Part shown: positions 11,780 through 23,648 of the stretch, piece by piece
How positions within the stretch are numbered: position 1 is the stretch's first letter
Layout: each line of letters starts with the position of its first letter
Assembly: GCF_008728515.1 (NCBI RefSeq)
Contig: NC_044996.1
Coordinates: forward strand, 102,059,287-102,123,286
Reading direction: 5' to 3'
Length of the DNA: 64,000 nucleotides
DNA from: Papio anubis
Taxonomy: Eukaryota; Chordata; Mammalia; Primates; Cercopithecidae
The notes under the pieces: model-generated
Told to the model about the DNA's origin: nothing
Database searches by the model: none
What the model saw: only the letters and a program-made list of their open reading frames with translations
Program-made: the position numbers and the translations under genes

Positions 11780-12780
11780 GTTTTATAGGCCCTGTGAGAT
11801 TCATGCTTTAAAGAGGTTCTGTTTTGATGTATTTTCAGGATTTGTTTCAAGATTTAGAGCTCCTCTTAGCAGTTCTTGTAGTTCTGGCTTGATAGTGGTG
11901 AATTCTCCCAGTATTTGTTTGTCTGAAAAAGGTTATATCTTTCTTTCATTTATGAAGCTTAGTTTCACTGGATACAAAATTCTTGGCTGATAATTATTTT
12001 GTTTAAGGAGGCTGAAGATAGGGCGCTAAATCTCTTCTAGCTTGTAGGGTTTCTGCTGAGAAATCTGCTGTTAATCTGATAGGTTTCCCTTTATAGGTTA
12101 CCTGATGCTTTTGCCTCACATCTCTTAAGATTCTTTCCTTCCTCTTGACTTTAGATCAACTGATGACTATGTGCCTAGGTGATAATAATTTTGTAATGAA
12201 TTTCCCAGGCATTCTTTAAGCTTCCTGTATTTGGATGTCTAGATCTCTAGCAAGGCTGAGGAAGTTTTCCTTGATTATTCTCACAAATATATTTTCAAAA
12301 CTTTTAGATTTCTCTTCTTTCTCAGGAATGCCTATTATTCTTAGGTTTGGTCATTTAACATCATACCAAACGTCTTGGAGGCTTTGTTCATTTTTAAAAA
12401 TTATTTTTCTTTGTGTTTGTTGGATTGGGTTATTTTGAAAACCTTGTCTTCAAGCTCTGAAGTTTTGTTCTTTTTTTTTATTTTATTGCTGACTTTCCAG
12501 TACATTTTGCATTTCTCTAAGTGCGTCCTTTATTTTCTGAAGTAGTGATTGTTTATTATTTATGCTATCTATTTCACTGAGGATTTCTCCCTCATATCTT
12601 GTATCATTTTTTTCATTTCCTTAAGTTGGACTTCACCTTTCTCTGGTGCCTCCTCGATTGGCTTAATAATTGACCTTCTGAATTCTTTTTCTGGCAATTC
12701 AGAGATTTCTCCTTGGTTTGGATCCATTGCAGGTGAGCTAGTGTGATTTTCTGGGGGTGTTGAAGAACCCTGTTAAGTCA
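11780..12780 (-). pseudogene. L1 ORF1 remnant
   Basis: From about 12740 downwards the minus strand reads MDPNQGEISELPEKEFRRS and then a lysine/glutamate-rich stretch (EEAPEKGEVQLKEMKK), the character of the L1 ORF1 N-terminus and coiled coil. The frame breaks afterwards. ORF1 normally encodes the RNA-binding chaperone of the L1 particle. The boundaries are approximate. Confidence 0.7.
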
Positions 12781-14012
12781 TATTACTAGAATTGTATTTT
12801 TGGTTCCTTCTTATTTTCAGGTCTCTCAGCCATGGATATCAGCACCTGCTCTGGTGGAGGTGGCAGGGGAGTGAAATGGACTCTGTAAGGGTCCTTAGTT
12901 GTCATTGTTTAATGCACTAGTTTTGTGTTGGTTGGCCTCCTTTTAGGAGGTGGCACTTTCAAGAAAGCATCAGCTGTGGTAGTATAGGTGAGGATCAGGT
13001 GGTAGGTGGGGCCCTAGAACTGCTAAGAGAATATGTCCTTTGTCTTGAGCAACCAGGGTGGGTAGCGAAGGACCTTCAGGTGGGGGCAGGGCTGGGCATG
13101 TCTGAACTCAGACTTTCCTTGGGCGGGTCTTGCTGCGATGCTGTGGGGGATGGTGGTGTGTTTCCCAAGTCAGTGGAGTTACCCCAGGAAGATTGTGACT
13201 GCCTCTGCTGTGTCATGCAGGTTGTCAGGGAAGTGGGGGAAAGCTGGCAGTTACGGGCCTCGCCCAGCTCCCACGCAGCCCAAAAGGCCAGTCTCACTAC
13301 CACTGTACTCCCTCAATAGCACCGAGTTTGTTTCCAGGCAGTGGGCAAGTGGGCGAGTTTGCCCCAGGCTACCAGCCTCCCTGCTGAGAAAGCAAACAGG
13401 GCTTTTGCAAATCCCTGCCTGTCAAGTCTGCACACCAGATTTACACCCTCCTGATTTCTAGCCAGGAAACTCGGTTCAGCTGGAATTGTTATAAAGTTCA
13501 GCTGGAGGTTTTCTTCTCCCTGTGGTCTTTTCCCAGTTCCTCTTGTGGCTCTCCCCAAGGACCCCTGTGAGACATGTCAGAAATGGCTTCCTTGGGGACC
13601 CAGAGAGCCCACAGGGCTTTTCCTGCTGCTTCCTCTACCCCTGTATTTCACTCAGCTCTCTAAATTGACTCAGCTCCAGTTAAGGTTGAATCCTTCTCCT
13701 GTGATCTAGACCTTCAGGTTCCCCAGTGAGGGTGTGTGTTCGGGGGCAGATGGTCCCCCTTCCCCACTTTCACAGTTTGGGCACTCACAGTATTTGGGCT
13801 GTCTCCTATGTCCTGCAGGAGCAATCTGCTTCCTTCACAGGGTCTGTGGATTCTTTTGGCTTTCCTGGGATATTCCTGCAGTAGTTATTGGAGCAAAAGT
13901 TCATGATGTGAGTCTCCACATGCTGCTCTCTCCATCCAAGTGGGAGCTGCAATTTAGTCCTGCCTCCTATCCACATTTTTTCCTTCCTCAATTTCTCATA
14001 CATTTTAAAAAA

Positions 14013-14618
14013 GTATAAAATGTTCTACTCTTCCAGAGGGCAGATTATGAATGTAAATATAAATTATAAAAAGTTTATGCCTTGTTGCCTAACTTATTCT
14101 TTTTCGAGCAATTGATTATATGGAAATAATCAGAATTCAACAAAAATGATTTATTATTTACATTTTTGTTTATAACAGAGAAATATATATATACATACAT
14201 ACATATATATCCAGTCATATAAGTTTAGGAAAATAAATTATAACAATTTCCAATACCTGCATAATATTTCACATATAAATGCATATACAGAATGAGGAAA
14301 TATGCAAAGCATATAAATAAATGACCAATGTATGAGTCCAATTTTGTAATACTATATATTGCAATTTATATTATAAAGTACATATATGAATATTACAAAC
14401 ATAAAATATATTTTCATAACACATCAACATATATTTTGTAATTCATAAACGTATACACACACAGCATATATATAGGTATAGTATATACTGTGGTATTAAA
14501 AGTGGTTATCTCTCCATGGTGGATAATTTTTTATTTCTTTTTCGAGCTTTTATATATTTTAGAAATTTTTTATTGTGAACACGTTCCCTTTGCAACCTGA
14601 TAAAAATAATAAAGGCTT
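14013..14618. repeat. AT-rich sequence with TA/TACA simple-repeat patches
   Basis: Very AT-rich. Short (ta)n and (cata)n patches lie at about 14185-14212 and 14440-14490. No gene is seen. Confidence 0.6.
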
Positions 14619-14836
14619 TAAGAACACATGGCCACATAGAGGGAAACAACACGAACTGGAGACTATCAGAAAGTGGAGGGTGGGAGGAGGGAGAGGATCA
14701 GGAAAAATAACTAACAGGTCATAGGATTAATACCTGGGTGATGAAATAATTGGTAAAACAAATCCCATAACAGAAGTTTACCTGTGTGACAAACCTACAC
14801 ATGTACCCTGGAACTTAAAATAAAAGTTAAAAAAGA
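14619..14836 (+). mobile_element. L1PA-type 3' UTR fragment
   Basis: Starts gaacacatggccacataga, contains gggtgggaggagggagagga and taatacctgggtgatgaaat, and ends with cacatgtaccctggaactta followed by aaaataaaagttaaaaaa. This is the terminal ~215 bp of a primate L1, a typical severe 5' truncation. Confidence 0.88.
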
Positions 14837-15084
14837 CTAATTTAATAAACTATTTGTAAGTTGTAGTTTCATCTTTGATGATGATGTAGCTTATTACATA
14901 AGTGTTCTACTTTTGAAGAACTTTAAGAGTGTTATTCATGATAAACTGCCCTTTTAAATCTGTTTGACACTGGTAATTATATAAAGGACCAAGTTTCCCT
15001 TCTTTCTTCTACTGCTAGAAAGCTAAGAGGCAAATTTCTTGTCCATCATTAAAAACATCCTTTTTTTCTTTCTTTTGTGTTTCT

Positions 15085-15128
15085 TTTCCTCTCTTCCCCC
15101 CTCCCCTCCCCTCCCCTCCCTCTCATTC
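15085..15128 (+). repeat. (CCCCT)n-like pyrimidine repeat
   Basis: cccctcccctcccctccc-type run directly ahead of an old antisense Alu. It probably grew from the Alu tail. Confidence 0.75.
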
Positions 15129-15129
15129 T

Positions 15130-15396
15130 TTCTGACAAGGTCTCTCTCTGTGTTGCCCAGGGTGAAGTGCAGTGGTGTGATCATACCTCACTGCAACCTA
15201 GAACTCAAGCAATTCTCCTACCTAAGCCTCCTGGGTGGCTGGGACTGTAGGTACGGACTACCATACTCAGCTATTTTTTGGAAAGACAGGCTCTTGCTGT
15301 GTTGCCTAGGCTGGTCTTGAACTCCTGGCCTCAAGGAATCCTCTCCTCAGCCTCCCAAAGAATTGGGATTACAGGCATGAGTCACAGTGCCTGGCT
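15130..15396 (-). mobile_element. AluJ-like element
   Basis: Antisense Alu, strongly diverged and lacking several blocks of the left arm, ending cagtgcctggct at 15396. The divergence and diagnostic wording (gatcatacctcactgcaacct) fit the AluJ age class. Confidence 0.85.
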
Positions 15397-15453
15397 TCTA
15401 TTGCCAATGTATTGTGTTTTCTAGTATTTAACATATCCTTCTAACCCATGTTC

Positions 15454-15630
15454 TTTTTTTTTTTTTTTTGAGATGGAGTCTCACTCTGTCGCCAGGCTGG
15501 AGTGCAGTGGCGCCATCTCGGCTCACTGCAACCTCCAACTCCCTGGTTCAAGCAATTCTCCTGACCTCATGATCCGCCCACCTCGGCTTCCCAAAGTGCT
15601 GGGATTACAGGCATGAGCCACCGCGCCCGG
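15454..15630 (-). mobile_element. Alu with internal deletion
   Basis: T run then an antisense Alu of only 177 bp. After ttcaagcaattctcctg it jumps straight to acctcatgatccgccc, so about 120 bp of the middle is missing. Both sides of the missing piece would carry ctcctg, so the loss fits deletion between short direct repeats. The target-site duplication cccatgttc is perfect (15445-15453 and 15631-15639). Confidence 0.9.
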
Positions 15631-15687
15631 CCCATGTTCAATCTTTTCTAGAACAATAGAACAATTGGGGCATGAATAGATCTGTGT

Positions 15688-15882
15688 AGACACACACACA
15701 CAGACACACACACAGAGACACACACACACAGAGACACACACACAGACACACACACAGACACAGACACACAGAGACACACACAGACACACAGACACACACA
15801 CACACAGACACACACACACAGACACACAGACACACACACACACAGACACACACAGACACACACACACAGACACACACACACA
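15688..15882. repeat. CA microsatellite with periodic GACA variants
   Basis: About 195 bp of (ca)n broken at irregular 8-14 base intervals by aga. On the minus strand it stays open in several frames as Cys-Val-Ser low-complexity, which is a repeat artefact and not a gene. Confidence 0.97.
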
Positions 15883-15954
15883 TTTTAAAGGTGAGGATAG
15901 AATAACTTAATTTTTGAGATTTTAAAATATTTCTGTATAACAGCATCCATTCTT

Positions 15955-16259
15955 TTTTTTTTTTTTTTTGTTTGAGACGGATTCTTGCTCTGTTGCTGGG
16001 GCTGGAGCACAGTGGCACGATCTCGGCTCACTGCAAGCTCCGCCTCCTGGGTTCACGCCATTCTCCTGCCTCAGCCTCCCAAGTAGCTGGGACTACAGGT
16101 GCCCGCCAATACGCCTGGCTTTTTGTATTTTTTGTATTTTTAGTAAAGACGGGGTTTCACCGTATTAGCCTGGATGATCTCGATCTCTTGACCTCGTGAT
16201 GCGCCCGTCTCGGCCTCCTGAAGTGCTGGGATTACCTGCATGAGCCACTGCACCGGGCC
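15955..16259 (-). mobile_element. AluY-like element, full length
   Basis: Antisense Alu with T run at 15955-15970 and head ending accgggcc at 16259. The target-site duplication aacagcatccattctt is perfect (15939-15954 and 16260-16275). Confidence 0.94.
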
Positions 16260-16275
16260 AACAGCATCCATTCTT

Positions 16276-17204
16276 ATACAGTATGTTAGTTCTACAATTT
16301 GTTGGCAGTTTTCGCACACAAAGCTAGTTATCTTATTATGTTTCATACAGGTGCAGTTTTTCCTTTACTCCTATCTTGCACAGCCCTTATTTTAATCACT
16401 GTTTTACACAATTCTGCTGTGGTTGGTATCTGGTCCATAATGGCAACATAGTTTCCTGGAAAAGGCACTGGGATTGACATCAAAATTTTAAAGTTTGTAT
16501 CTGGACTCTGACAATTACTGGCAATATGGCCTCAGGTAAGCTATTTAAACAATCTGAACCACTTCATTTGTGGAATATAATAGAATACCCTTGTTCATAA
16601 CTAGCTAATACAGTTTTTAGAATCAATTTTAATCAGAAGTATGGAAAATTTGTATCATACTCATGTATGATTGTAAAGTGTTGGACAAAGATATCCAGGC
16701 TAACAAAGCCTAAATTTACCAAGCTGATCACCTTAGCTTAAGGCTGTTATCTGCCCAAAGAGGGTGACTTTTTCTCATTTGTACAAAGTCTTCTTAAGGG
16801 CTAGTTGCATCTCTAAAATACTATCTTCATAAATTGCAATGCTATTATCCAAATGCATTTCTCTATATTGACAATTTTGTGGGCTAAGATCCTGAAAATG
16901 CTGGTGAGATTAACCACTTGTTTTCCTACCTGGGAAGTCACCAATTGATGAACTAATAGTAGACATTCACAAGAGCCCTATTTTTGTTGGAATTTTTAAT
17001 GCATGGTTATTTAAGATAACCATAATCATTAGTATTTGGGATTTTGCACAAGGTAATGCTGTAGCATTTGCATCAAAAGTAGTGTATCTGGGAATACTTT
17101 GCTCTCATTTTGTGTCTCCCTTGCCACCATGTCTAACACATTCTGTAAGATCTGCATGAAGAATCTGCACTTCACCATGTGAGGTTCAACTTAGTATTAG
17201 CCTG
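16276..17204. other. Unassigned sequence
   Basis: No gene or named repeat recognised. Base composition and short stop-laden frames are ordinary intergenic. Confidence 0.35.
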
Positions 17205-17625
17205 GTGTTGTGAATGCTGAGATGGGCCGTCCAAATTTCCTCTTTAGGTCTGAGGCATTTATTTCCCAGGATTGTTGGTTCCTGCCAGTTTAGAGCTGGC
17301 AATTCTATCTCCAGGAATTGCCCTTGGCTGAACGGCTGCCCCTTTGAAGGTCATATTCTTTTCCTAGGTGCAACCAGCATTGAATGCCTGGATGATGCAG
17401 GATACAAGGCCAACCTCCTTTACACAACTTGGGACATGTCTGAAGGGCGACCCCACTTTTAAAGATTTCCACAAAACTGATGGGTCTTGGTTGCAACTCT
17501 ATTATAGTTCAGTTTATCCCATACTCTGTTGGATGTGCTGTTCGTAAGAACACTCCCCTAAAGCCTCCTGCACACAAATCTTTGTCTTTGAGTGTATTTC
17601 CCAAGAACTTGATCTGACTACTTGC
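17205..17625. mobile_element. Probable ERVL-type LTR (LTR16/33-like)
   Basis: Wording such as ggtgttgtgaatgctgagatg, gagctggcaattctatctcc, ttcagtttatcccatactct and a tail like tgtatttcccaagaacttga resembles old ERVL LTRs. No paired partner and no duplication is seen. Assignment is tentative. Confidence 0.4.
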
Positions 17626-17650
17626 AAAACTTCTAGAAATCCCTGCGATG

Positions 17651-17958
17651 GGCCAGGTTCTGTGGCTCACGCCTGTATTCCCAGCACTTTGGGAGGCTGA
17701 GGCGGGCAGATCACGAGGTCAAGAGATGGAGACCATCCTGGCCAACATGATGAAACCCCGTCTCTACTAAAAATACAAAAATTAGCTGGGCATGGTGGTA
17801 CACAACTGTAGTCCCAGCTACTCGAGAGGCTGAGGCAAGAGAATCGCTTGAATCCGGGAGGCAGAGGTTGCAGCAGTGAGCCATGATTGTGCCACTGCAC
17901 TCAAGGCTGGCAACAGAGCCAGACTCCATCTCAAAAAAAAAAAAAAAAAAAGAAAGAA
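17651..17958 (+). mobile_element. Alu element, full length
   Basis: Sense Alu from ggccaggttctgtggctcac to an A tail that has grown into gaaagaaag. Target-site duplication agaaatccctgcgatg (17635-17650) and agaaatccctgagatg (17959-17974), one mismatch. Confidence 0.94.
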
Positions 17959-18079
17959 AGAAATCCCTGAGATGAATCTTCAGGTGTGAGAGTTAGTTGC
18001 CTCTTAGTCAATAGCCATTCTCTTCTTCTTGCTTACAAACTGAACTCCAGTTTGATTAGACTGTCAATAGAGGCCTGGA

Positions 18080-18400
18080 TTAAGAAAATATATTTTCCAG
18101 ACTCCATGGCAGTCAGGGGTGCCATGTGACACAGCTCTGACCAATGTGATATAAGCAGAAGTCACTGCCTTTCAAAAGGGCTAAGTGAGCGGATATATCT
18201 CCTTCTACCCTTTAGCCTCGTTCTTCTTCCCTGAAAAGTATTTTTAATGCTAGAAAGGGACATGAGGAAAAACCCAACAGATTTTGAAACCTCAGCTCTA
18301 AAATCCTTCAGCTCCTGAACCAATGTCAGCTACCACTTAAATTAGGGCTTCCATATTGAGATACATAAACTGTATCTTGTTTATACCATTGTTACTGGAT
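18080..18400. repeat. Suspected ancient repeat, family unknown
   Basis: The stretch ttccagactccatggcagtc ... gccatgtgacacagctctga ... gatataagcagaagt has the wording of an old medium-reiterated repeat, but I cannot name it. Confidence 0.3.
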
Positions 18401-18449
18401 TTTAAAAAGCAGTCAAGCTCAATTCCTGTCTAATAAAGCGGGGGTGGGG

Positions 18450-18705
18450 AAAGTACTTTTAGGCTTTGGATTCAGATGACATGTAAACCAAAGTTTAGTT
18501 TCTTAATCAGAGTTAGATGATCTGGTCTTGAGTTGTGGTTTATTGACCTTCAGTGAGTCCCTTACACACATTCAGCCTCAGCTCCCTTATTTGTAAAATG
18601 GGGAGAACATTACCTATGACACTATTCTTAATGAGGATGAAATGAGAGAATAACTATAAAAGTGTCTAGTACAATGCCTGGCATAAGTACTCTGTTACTA
18701 TTAGT
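18450..18705 (+). repeat. MIR element
   Basis: Follows MIR in order: ggctttggattcagatgaca, then cagcctcagctcccttattt, aaatggggagaacattacct, gaggatgaaatgagagaata and acaatgcctggcataagtac. Confidence 0.8.
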
Positions 18706-20580
18706 TCACTTTTTTTTTTTTTTCACTTATCCGACAGTTCCTTGCAGCTACCAAGTTTATCATTACACATTAGCTATCAGATACCCTATGGACATACTAG
18801 GACTGAGCAATTCTGATAGGGTCCTCTCTCAGCCTATCAACAGCCACCTAGGATTGGGATCGGCTCTTACTGACCTGTCCTTTCATGAAGCCATGATACA
18901 CAGTGTGATGCAACAAAATAGAAGGAGAACGAGAAAGTATTGCTGTTTGGTTCCCTGGGAATGGGACTAAGAGACAAAGTTGAGCATGCAAGGGTATTCA
19001 TTCAGGAGCATCCTCAGATTCAAACCCCGTGGAAGGTGGGGGAAGGAGGCAAGATTGGGCAGAGGGAGAAGTCAAGCTGTGATACAGGTTCAGCGACAGC
19101 CTATATTGATCCTGTGGAAAGTGCTAAAGCAAGGAAGGTGCTGCAGAAATTTTCTCAAATTGGGCTGAAGTGGCCATGACTTTATACTCCCACATGGATC
19201 AGACATTGGGTGTAGGCTACCCAGAGAAAGGGCATGTCATTGCACAGCTGCTGTCTGCAGCTGAGGCCGACCCTGAAAAGGCTGACAGCTGGAGGCTATC
19301 TGTCTAGAGTAGTCTCAACAGCTAAGGCAGCTCCTCCTTCCTTGAAGAGGGATCTTCCTTGAAGAGGCTCATCCCAGCGTCCACTACAGATGGGAAGCAG
19401 AAACAAAGTAAGAGGAAACTACAGTGCTGAAACTTGAGCATAAACTAACAAAATATTTTCTGACTTACTATAGACTAATGCAATCCTAGTTCCTGGCAAG
19501 AGGAATTTTTAATACTGTCCTTTGGGAAAAAAAAACTCTGGAAATTGCTTTACACCATCGTTTTCTCATCTTCAAAAACAGTTTTGGCCTTGTTTCCTTG
19601 AAATGGAAGAACTGCATTGTGCTAATGGCATCAGAGGTAAAAGATTTGGGATACTATATTTAAAAAGTCTCACTCTTTTGAATGAACTGTACTGTCAGCT
19701 CAGTCAAAATTAATTTTTGCTTTTATTAGTCTAAAATTTGTCCACAAATAACCAATACATATGGTGCTTAATCACTGAAAAAGCAATTTACATACATTAT
19801 CTCATAATCCATACAACTGTGTTGGAAGATTGGACTTGTCACCTTTATTTCTTTTATTTCCTGTGACTCTATAGAAATCTTTACCAAATTCTTCAGCTAC
19901 TTAGAGCAAAAATAAAAGTAAGCAAGCAAAACACAAAAGAGGGGGGAGATTTACGTTTCAAAATGTATATAGATGATTTCAAAATTTTTTAAAATGGCAT
20001 TTCTGACATTTTCAAAGCTTTCCTTTTCTGAGACATTGCTGAGGCTTATTAGGATGTAAAAGGAAGATTAGAGAAGTAACTATCTCCACCTTACCCTCTA
20101 CCTTACTGTCCCTAAACACCATTTATGACTTATGCTCTTATTTAATCCTTACAACTACATTAGAGTGTGTGTTTGTATATGTGTGTATATGTATATAATT
20201 TTTTCCGGAGGAGAAAATTGCATTTCAGGCACAGGTAACTTTTCCAAGGTCATTAAATGATAGACTATATAGACTTCAACTTAAGTGTTTGTATTCTAAG
20301 TCCAACCTTTTCTGCTCTTTTCTCTTACTCAGAATCTGTTTTCAGACATCATTAGGTACATCACTACATAATTAATGCCCTCTACGGTAGATAATCCAGC
20401 AAATACGTTCCAGAATTCTAAGGTATAAAATTGTTTATCCTCTTGAAACCAAACAACACATACCTACTTGATCCTTACCATAGATGTTGATTTGTGAATG
20501 TAAAGGCTAAAATGAGACAAGTGTTTGTTAATTAAGCTTCCATTGTTGAGAACAGGCTTTGAGTTGTTGCTAAAAATATT
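18706..20580. other. Unassigned sequence
   Basis: No gene recognised. 18940-19400 is GC-richer and reads like an old interspersed element, but I cannot name it. A short tg/ta patch lies at 20165-20198. Confidence 0.3.
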
Positions 20581-20584
20581 GTTT

Positions 20585-20800
20585 GTTAACAGCTCTTCTC
20601 TTTCTCTGATTCTCTATCACTGTCTCTCCCTCTCTGCCTCTATTTCTTTCTATATCTCTGTCTCTCTCTGACTCTCCAACCTGTCTCTTTGTGTATGTTT
20701 CTTTCCTTTTCTCTCTCTCTCTTTCCCTTTTATCTGTGTGGGTATATGTCTCTTTCTCTCTGTCTCTGCCTTGGTTTCTATCTCTTGTGTGCCTGTCTTG
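20585..20800 (+). repeat. Polypyrimidine (TC-rich) tract
   Basis: About 215 bp of imperfect tctctctc/tttctc. The purine-pyrimidine strand bias could support H-DNA. The frames reading Ser/Leu/Phe are low-complexity. Confidence 0.8.
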
Positions 20801-21145
20801 CTATTTTTTTCATGGTACCATACTAAGGCTTACTGGGAATTTGCTTCTTGAGAGACCTTCAAGTTTTCTAAATTATTTTGTTAAACGTTTTCTCATAATA
20901 ACAATAAGCAGAAGACAATTCATCAAACAGAAGAGGTGAATGTTTAATGATAAATCCCTATATACTACGTTTTGTAAAGCCCATTATGTTTTCAAAGGTT
21001 TTGATGATCATTAGTTAATTCCTGCTGCATTTCTGTCAGATGGGCTTCTGCCTTAACCCTCCCAAAAGAAGACTTTAGTATGACCGAGGCCTCCTAACCT
21101 CCAGTCTGCACTGGCATGGGCCTGCCAACTTTACTTACTCCTGTG

Positions 21146-21325
21146 CTTTAGAGTGGAGGTCAGCAAACCGTAGCCCACGGACCACATCTCACCTGCCGCT
21201 TGTTTTTGTATGAGTTAAGAGTGAAGAATGGTGTTTACATTTTTAAAGAATTAGAGAAAAAGAAAACTAATATGCAGCACAGACCACATGTGACCTAAAA
21301 AGCTGCTGACTCTTGCTTTATAGAA
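21146..21325. mobile_element. hAT-Charlie type DNA transposon remnant
   Basis: Starts ggaggtcagcaaaccgtagc and continues cccacggaccacatctcacc, then cgcttgtttttgta. It ends near aaaaagctgctgactcttgc, a near-inverse of the start as expected for terminal inverted repeats of this non-autonomous family. Confidence 0.65.
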
Positions 21326-22432
21326 TGTTGTATGGGAGTAGCCACAGCCATGATTTCTCTGGGACATTAGAAGGATATTATAACAACTTTTCCCACGTTT
21401 TCTGAGGTCAGGTTACCAAGAAGCAGAGCGTAAGGGAGGCATGATTTTGCAAGTGGGTTAGTGGGGAAGTGTTACCAGGTGAAACCTCTAATGGAGTAAG
21501 GAAATCAGGAAAGGGCAGGAGAAGAAGCTAGGCAAAGATGTGGGTTTGGCTGAAATCTAGACTCAGCTGAATCTCACAGGGAGCTGTGCAGCATTAAGAA
21601 TACCGTGGAGATGTCTCACCCTGAGGCAAGGAGACTGGATTTTAATACCCCAATTATCAGTCGGTCATTAGTAACAAGCCAACTCCCAGAAAAGGAGTCA
21701 ATGTAACGTCCTAGTCCTCTCTGTACAAGGCAGTCTCTGTTGACCTAGTATAATTCTTCAAAGATGGGTGAACGATGACCTGTTAGCAGGTAGCACTCAT
21801 AGCAGCTGGAGAATAGACACAATAGCCTGGTGAAGGGGATCTGGGTACAGAATTGACAGCAGCTACTATACAGATGATAAAGGGGATGTGGAGGCTCCTC
21901 TAACCTTTTACCCCCTGTTAGCAGGTTGGAGTCTGTCCTGCACCACATGGAGGTCTTGACTCTGAGTGGCTATCTGGATGGGCACCAACATTCTGTTTAT
22001 GGATACACAGCCATGACAAAGAGGGGAGTGTCAGCCTTATGAACATGAGAGAAGCCCAATCTTCCTTCTAGATTAGAGGATGAAGAGTGATGGAATGTCT
22101 CAGTTTGATAGGCTTTTAGGGTCATTGTATCCAATAACCTTGCTTTAAACAGGAAGAGTGATTTCATAGGGTCCCACAACTGGCAAGCAATTAATTGAGT
22201 TAGAAACTACATCTCTATTTTCTAACTTAGATTATAAGGTGGTTTTCACCATTCCGTGAGGCATCTCTGGACTGAATACCTAATATCACAGCATAGCTAG
22301 TGTTTCTATGTTTAAGAAAAAGTGGGAAAAATTATTAGTTAATTTTCTCCGCTATCTGATTCATTAACCACTATTCCTATGACATGAGAAGTTATTCCCT
22401 AAGTTGTGACTAGTATTTTTTAAACATTTTTT
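21326..22432. other. Unassigned sequence
   Basis: No gene recognised. The block around 21410-21900 reads like an old repeat, but I cannot name it. Confidence 0.3.
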
Positions 22433-23150
22433 TTTTCATTTTAAAGCAGTTTTAAATTTACAGAATTATTTTGAAGATAGTACAGAGAGTTCCCGTATGT
22501 ATACTCCACATTGTTTTTCCTATTAACAGCTGGCGTTAGTATGGTATTAAATATGTATTACTATAAATATTTCTATTGTAAAAATCTGGGTCTATACTAA
22601 GCTTAAATTAGATTCATACTGATGTCTCTAACTCTAAGCCATTACCATGTAGATCATTCTAGGGTCTTACCTTTGCTTACCTGTAACCTCCCACTCCAAC
22701 AGTGAGATTTGGCTCCCACTATCCACTATCCATTTAGTTATTCGATTCCAGTATACATATATGTTTAGAATTGTTAACCCACACCCCCATTGGAAACAAC
22801 TTTATCAGCTACAGCACAGTTGTTAAATACAGGTCTTTTTGCTCTTTTGTGTTTTAAATTCCACTTATTTCCAAGGTAACTTAGGTTAACACCTCTTCAC
22901 CCACCCTCTTCAGTGAAGTTGTTTCAAACATTTGTAATGCATTTAGATTCTTTTGTCACATTCTATTTTCCATCCTGCAATCTCCTGACCTCTTCAATAA
23001 TTAACAAAAAATGTATCTATTATGGTTTACTCTGTGCTATAAAGTTCTACAAGTTTTGACAAATGCTCATTGTTTTATTTTCACCATTACAATATCAAAT
23101 ACTCTGGAAAGGGCAAAATTATAGAGACAGTAAAAACATCTGTTTTCCAG
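22433..23150. repeat. Old L1M-like 3' region, copy 1
   Basis: Shares a series of phrases with 34670-36060 and 38546-39024: acttacagaa/tttacagaatt near the start, then catactgatgtctctaactc, caacagtgagatttggctcc and gttctacaagttttgacaaa. The same family appears twice in the window. I judge it old L1 3' UTR sequence, but the name is an inference. Confidence 0.55.
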
Positions 23151-23556
23151 GGACTTGGGAGGAGGCATGTGAGGACTGAATAGGAGAAACACAGTGTTCT
23201 TCTAAAATGAGTGAGTTGTTTTTTCTGTTTCTATTTTCTGGAGGAGATTGTGAAAAATTGGTGTCATTTCTTTCTTAAATGTTTGGTACATTTGAACAGT
23301 GAAATCATCTGGGCCTGGTGCTTTTACAAAAACCTATTAATTATTAATTCAACTTATTTAATAGAAATAGAACTATTCAAGTTAACTATTTCTCCTTTTA
23401 TGAATTTTGGTGGTTTGTATCTTTCAAAAAATTAGTGTATTTCATGTAGTTATCAAACTTACATGCATAGAATTGTTCTTAGTATTCCTTTATTATCCTT
23501 TTAATAATGAACATGTGATCAGTAGTGATGAACCTCTTTCATATTAGTAATTTTGG

Positions 23557-23648
23557 TCTTCTCTCTCTTTTTCTCTCTTCCTTCTCTCTCTCTCTCTCCC
23601 TCCTTCCCTCCCTCCCTCCTCTCCCTCTCCCCTCGTCTCCCTCCCCCA
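23557..23648 (+). repeat. (TC)n / (TCCC)n tract
   Basis: Pure pyrimidine apart from single bases: ctctctctctctccctcctt and ccctccctccctcctctccc units. It sits inside old L1 sequence. Confidence 0.9.

Larger units (their letters stand above)
7099..13990 (-). mobile_element. Near full-length L1 (LINE-1), older primate L1PB/L1MA type
   Basis: The 3' end is at the left: 7099-7300 is the reverse complement of an L1 3' UTR, with accacctaa-type blocks. ORF2 remnants follow to about 11715, ORF1 remnants to about 12780, and a GC-richer 5' UTR to 13990. The element is bounded by a 22-bp direct repeat with core tttctcatacatttt at 7077-7098 and 13991-14012, identical by eye. That is a textbook L1 target-site duplication and shows that the whole 6.9 kb arrived as one insertion. 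Two Alus inserted later (10356-10659 and 10836-11075). Removing them leaves about 6.3 kb, close to full L1 length. The subfamily is judged from 3' UTR wording and is uncertain. Confidence 0.93.

Noticed and set aside
15523..16018. Long minus-strand open frames rich in Cys, Val and Ser
   Set aside because: They are translation of the CA/GACA microsatellite plus Alu sequence in several frames at once, not a gene.
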